Origin: Pseudorhodobacter antarcticus
GTDB taxonomy: Bacteria; Pseudomonadota; Alphaproteobacteria; Rhodobacterales; Rhodobacteraceae
Reading direction: 5' to 3'
DNA length: 15,015 nucleotides
Assembly (NCBI GenBank): GCA_945897655.1
Contig: CAMDHB010000042.1
Coordinates: forward strand, 1 to 15,015
Each line of letters starts with the position of its first letter. Position 1 is the first letter of the stretch. Made by a program: the position numbers and the translations under genes. Under the pieces are notes generated by a model. It saw only the letters and a program-made list of their open reading frames with translations. It was not told the DNA's origin and searched no databases. This document shows positions 13,612 through 15,015 of the stretch, piece by piece.

Positions 13612-13630
13612 TACGCTTGCTTCTTAATCC

Positions 13631-13852
13631 TCAGCTCCGCCCATTTTGCTTCCTCCAAAGCAACACAATCTTGATGATGCACCAGGTCAGAAGAACCGGG
13701 CACAAGTATATTGCGTAGCTTAGCCTTCGGTATGCTGCGGAGTCAGTCTCCATTATAAGGTAGATGAACAGGCAAAAGGCCGTCACAATCAACCCTAGGA
13801 TAAGGGCTATCACGTATTGACAAATTTCACTTAGCTCTCTTGACTCGCTCAT
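13631..13852 (-). CDS. Small two-helix membrane protein, unknown
   Basis: A 73-residue protein I do not recognise. It begins MSESRELSEICQ, then has two hydrophobic helices, about residues 13-36 (YVIALILGLIVTAFCLFIYLIM) and 42-66, joined by a short polar loop (ETDSAAYRR) and ending in a basic tail RKQNGRS. By the positive-inside rule both ends are probably cytoplasmic. GC is about 47% by my count, clearly below the flanking genes, suggesting horizontal origin. No strong ribosome-binding site precedes the ATG; a GGAG lies about 17 bases away. It starts 4 bases after the end of a frame of the Hint-like remnant just upstream. Small membrane proteins behind polymorphic-toxin genes are often immunity proteins, which is my inference here, not something the sequence proves. 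Confidence 0.55.
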   Translation of the reverse strand: MSESRELSEICQYVIALILGLIVTAFCLFIYLIMETDSAAYRRLSYAIYLCPVLLTWCIIKIVLLWRKQNGRS

Positions 13853-13856
13853 CTGT

Positions 13857-14097
13857 TTAATGATCCCGCTCCGATTTTATGGATTGAGCACTTCGCTTTG
13901 AGCGTCTGATCACCACGCCGTGCCGACAAACCAGCACAGGCGAATCCAGTCCGTGGTGGCGTTGCAGTACAGCCGCGTGACCCGGCGGGGGACTCGGGTG
14001 CCACGGCCCTTGAGTCAAAGGCAAGGACCACATCGCCGACACGCAGGGCGGAAAGGATAGTGCGGGAGGTCTGGATGCGGGTGTGGGCGGGGAACAG
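13857..14097 (-). pseudogene. Frameshifted Hint-domain-like remnant
   Basis: On the minus strand, one frame reads LFPAHTRIQTS, then ILSALRVGDVVLAFD (ending at 14014). This resembles the start of a Hint (intein/hedgehog-type) autoprocessing domain, where C-F-x-A-G-T-R-I and L-R-x-G-D-x-V-x-A-F-D are typical. Continuity is lost there. A different frame continues from 14011 as KGRGTRVPRRVTRLY, then NATTDWIRL (to 13937), as expected downstream in the same domain, so about one base has been lost near 14013-14009. The nucleophile position before F is Leu (CTG), not Cys or Ser. After the block, one frame runs to a TAA at 13857-13859, four bases before the small membrane gene. In polymorphic toxins, Hint domains sit just before the toxin tip. 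Recognition is by eye and the piece is short. Confidence 0.45.
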
Positions 14098-14104
14098 TCT
14101 CAAG

Positions 14105-14142
14105 ATGCAGGCCGACCATCGGGTTCGGTGGTCGGCCTGCAT
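14105..14142 (-). terminator. Stem-loop behind the transaldolase gene
   Basis: A perfect 14-bp stem (14105-14118 with 14129-14142) has a 10-nt loop and begins 6 bases after the stop codon of the transaldolase gene. The stem is GC-rich (ATGCAGGCCGACCA and its complement). No T-run follows on the minus strand, so it is not a canonical intrinsic terminator; it may stabilise the 3' end or work with Rho. It is symmetrical, so it would fold on either strand. Confidence 0.6.
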
Positions 14143-14148
14143 TCTGGC

Positions 14149-14802
14149 TCACAAAATCTTCTGACCCGTCTTCGCCCAATCCTTCATGAATTGGTCCAGA
14201 CCGTTGTCCGTCAGCACATGCTTGACCATCCCCTTGATCACGGCGGGCGGAGCGGTGATCACATCGGCCCCGATCAGGGCGCATTGGGTGATGTGGTTGG
14301 CGGTGCGGATCGAGGCGGCGAGGATCTGCGTCTCGAACCCGTAGTTGTCATAGACTTGGCGGATGTCGGAGATCAGTTCCAGACCGTCCAGGTTGATGTC
14401 ATCCAGGCGGCCAATGAAGGGGCTGATGAAGGTGGCGCCGGCCTTGGCGGCGAGGATAGCCTGATTGACGCTGAAGCACAGGGTGACGTTGACCATCTTG
14501 CCCTCGCCCGACAGGACCTTGCAGGCCTTCAGACCGTCCCAGGTCAGGGGCACTTTCACGGTGATATTCGGGGCAATCTCGGCCAGTTTGCGACCTTCGG
14601 CGATCATCTCATCCGCGGTCAGTGCCACGACTTCGGCAGAGACGGGGCCAGAGACGATGGAGCAGATTTCGCGGGTCACTTCGATGATGTCGCGGCCGGC
14701 CTTCAGGATCAGCGAGGGGTTGGTGGTGACACCGTCCACCATGCCAAGGTCATTGAGCTCCTTGATGGCGGGGACATCGGCGGTATCGACAAAGAATTTC
14801 AT
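14149..14802 (-). CDS. fsa: Transaldolase / fructose-6-phosphate aldolase family (TalC/Fsa)
   Basis: A 217-residue TIM-barrel class I aldolase of the short transaldolase subfamily, often auto-named fructose-6-phosphate aldolase. The Schiff-base lysine is K83 in NITVKVPLTWDGL. Other landmarks are MKFFVDTADV at the start, GVTTNPSLILKAG (24-36), FISPFIGRLDDI (125-136) and the closing MKDWAKTG. Two residues that separate the activities are of transaldolase type. E57 stands where E. coli FsaA has Gln59, and F129 where FsaA has Tyr131 (TalB Phe178). I therefore expect transfer of dihydroxyacetone in the pentose-phosphate pathway rather than free aldol cleavage. The ATG at 14802 has AAGGA 9 bases upstream. 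It is divergent from priA and followed by a stem-loop. Confidence 0.92.
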   Translation of the reverse strand: MKFFVDTADVPAIKELNDLGMVDGVTTNPSLILKAGRDIIEVTREICSIVSGPVSAEVVALTADEMIAEGRKLAEIAPNITVKVPLTWDGLKACKVLSGEGKMVNVTLCFSVNQAILAAKAGATFISPFIGRLDDINLDGLELISDIRQVYDNYGFETQILAASIRTANHITQCALIGADVITAPPAVIKGMVKHVLTDNGLDQFMKDWAKTGQKIL

Positions 14803-14875
14803 GGGCGCGGTCCTTGAATGGGTTGCGGGTGGGTTGGGGCGGGTTTACCCCAAAGGGCGTGCAGGGGAAAGTCCT

Positions 14876-15015
14876 ATGGTCGAGCGGGTCTTTGAGGCGG
14901 GGGAACTGGTGGGCGTGCTGACCGCCGAACCGCTGGGCCGCGTTCTGGACTATAAGGCGCCCGAGGGGGGCTGTGGGACGGGCGAGTTTGTCGAGGTGCC
15001 CTTGGGGCCACGGCG
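14876..15015 (+). CDS. priA: Primosomal protein N' (PriA), N-terminal fragment
   Basis: The first 46 codons of a gene cut by the right edge. The peptide starts MVERVFEAGELVGVLTAEP, then reads LGRVLDYKAPEG and GEFVEVPLGPRR. This is the opening of the PriA 3'-DNA-binding domain, which normally reads V-x-L-x-x-P-L-D-x-x-x-D-Y and then F-V-x-V-P-L-G. PriA is the helicase that reloads the replication machinery at stalled forks. The ATG at 14876 has AGGGGA about 8 bases upstream. It is divergent from the transaldolase gene across 73 bp, an arrangement I recall from other Rhodobacterales. The rest of the protein cannot be assessed here. Confidence 0.85.
   Translation, partial: MVERVFEAGELVGVLTAEPLGRVLDYKAPEGGCGTGEFVEVPLGPR

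Noticed and set aside
13360..13674. Overlapping plus- and minus-strand ORFs across the dyad cluster
   Set aside because: Composition follows the GC-rich repeats, no ribosome-binding sites or families are visible, and several frames are open at once.
14105..14142. Mobile-element terminal repeat
   Set aside because: The 14-bp perfect stem with a 10-nt loop immediately after the transaldolase stop is better explained as that gene's 3' stem-loop; no second copy is visible in the window.
1..15015. tRNA, rRNA, CRISPR arrays, insertion sequences or prophage genes
   Set aside because: I looked for tRNA-like cloverleaves in the gaps, regularly spaced repeats and transposase or phage motifs and saw none. 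XerC is the housekeeping recombinase by motif and by its DUF484 neighbour.

Overview
The window is high-GC DNA from an alphaproteobacterium, most likely a member of the Rhodobacterales (Rhodobacteraceae/Paracoccaceae). This rests on gene content and style, not on a search: a phosphatidylcholine synthase, a DUF1127 micro-protein, a DUF484-xerC pair, a short transaldolase facing priA, short intergenic gaps and many stop/start overlaps. It is mostly ordinary chromosome. The least ordinary stretch is about 0.9 kb between positions 13262 and 14148.

Layout. 41-628 (-) encodes a VOC/glyoxalase-fold protein, divergent from a type-2 glycerate kinase at 740-1849 (+). The kinase converges on a two-gene minus-strand unit: an FAD-dependent monooxygenase (2225-3385) followed by a DUF2237 protein (1846-2214). 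Divergent from the monooxygenase is a 901-residue multi-pass DUF2339 membrane protein (3501-6206). After a 175-bp gap with a promoter-like sequence, a possible 16-codon leader ORF and a strong hairpin comes ileS (6382-9270). ileS converges, with overlapping stop codons, on a DUF1127 gene (9267-9467, -). That gene is divergent from a LysR-type regulator (9567-10430) coupled to ogt, a DNA-alkyl repair protein (10430-10876).

The right third lies on the minus strand. pcs (10884-11597) makes phosphatidylcholine directly from choline and CDP-diacylglycerol. It sits just behind an intrinsic-terminator-like hairpin that follows xerC (11646-12572). xerC overlaps the DUF484 gene (12569-13261) by four bases. 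Further upstream is an intergenic stretch rich in inverted repeats (13366-13611). Next come a small AT-richer gene for a two-helix membrane protein (13631-13852) and a frameshifted remnant resembling a Hint domain (about 13857-14097). A transaldolase/fructose-6-phosphate-aldolase family gene (14149-14802) with its own stem-loop follows, and the start of priA (14876-15015, +) runs off the right edge.

How they relate. Most genes are housekeeping: isoleucine tRNA charging, chromosome dimer resolution, replication restart, central carbon metabolism and membrane lipid. The 13262-14148 stretch looks like an insertion into what I believe is normally a compact transaldolase-DUF484-xerC cluster. It may be the decayed tail of a polymorphic-toxin-like gene with a surviving small membrane (immunity-like) protein. 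No complete new system is visible. The candidates most worth testing are the ileS leader, the Hint-remnant/small-membrane-protein cassette and the nested inverted repeats.
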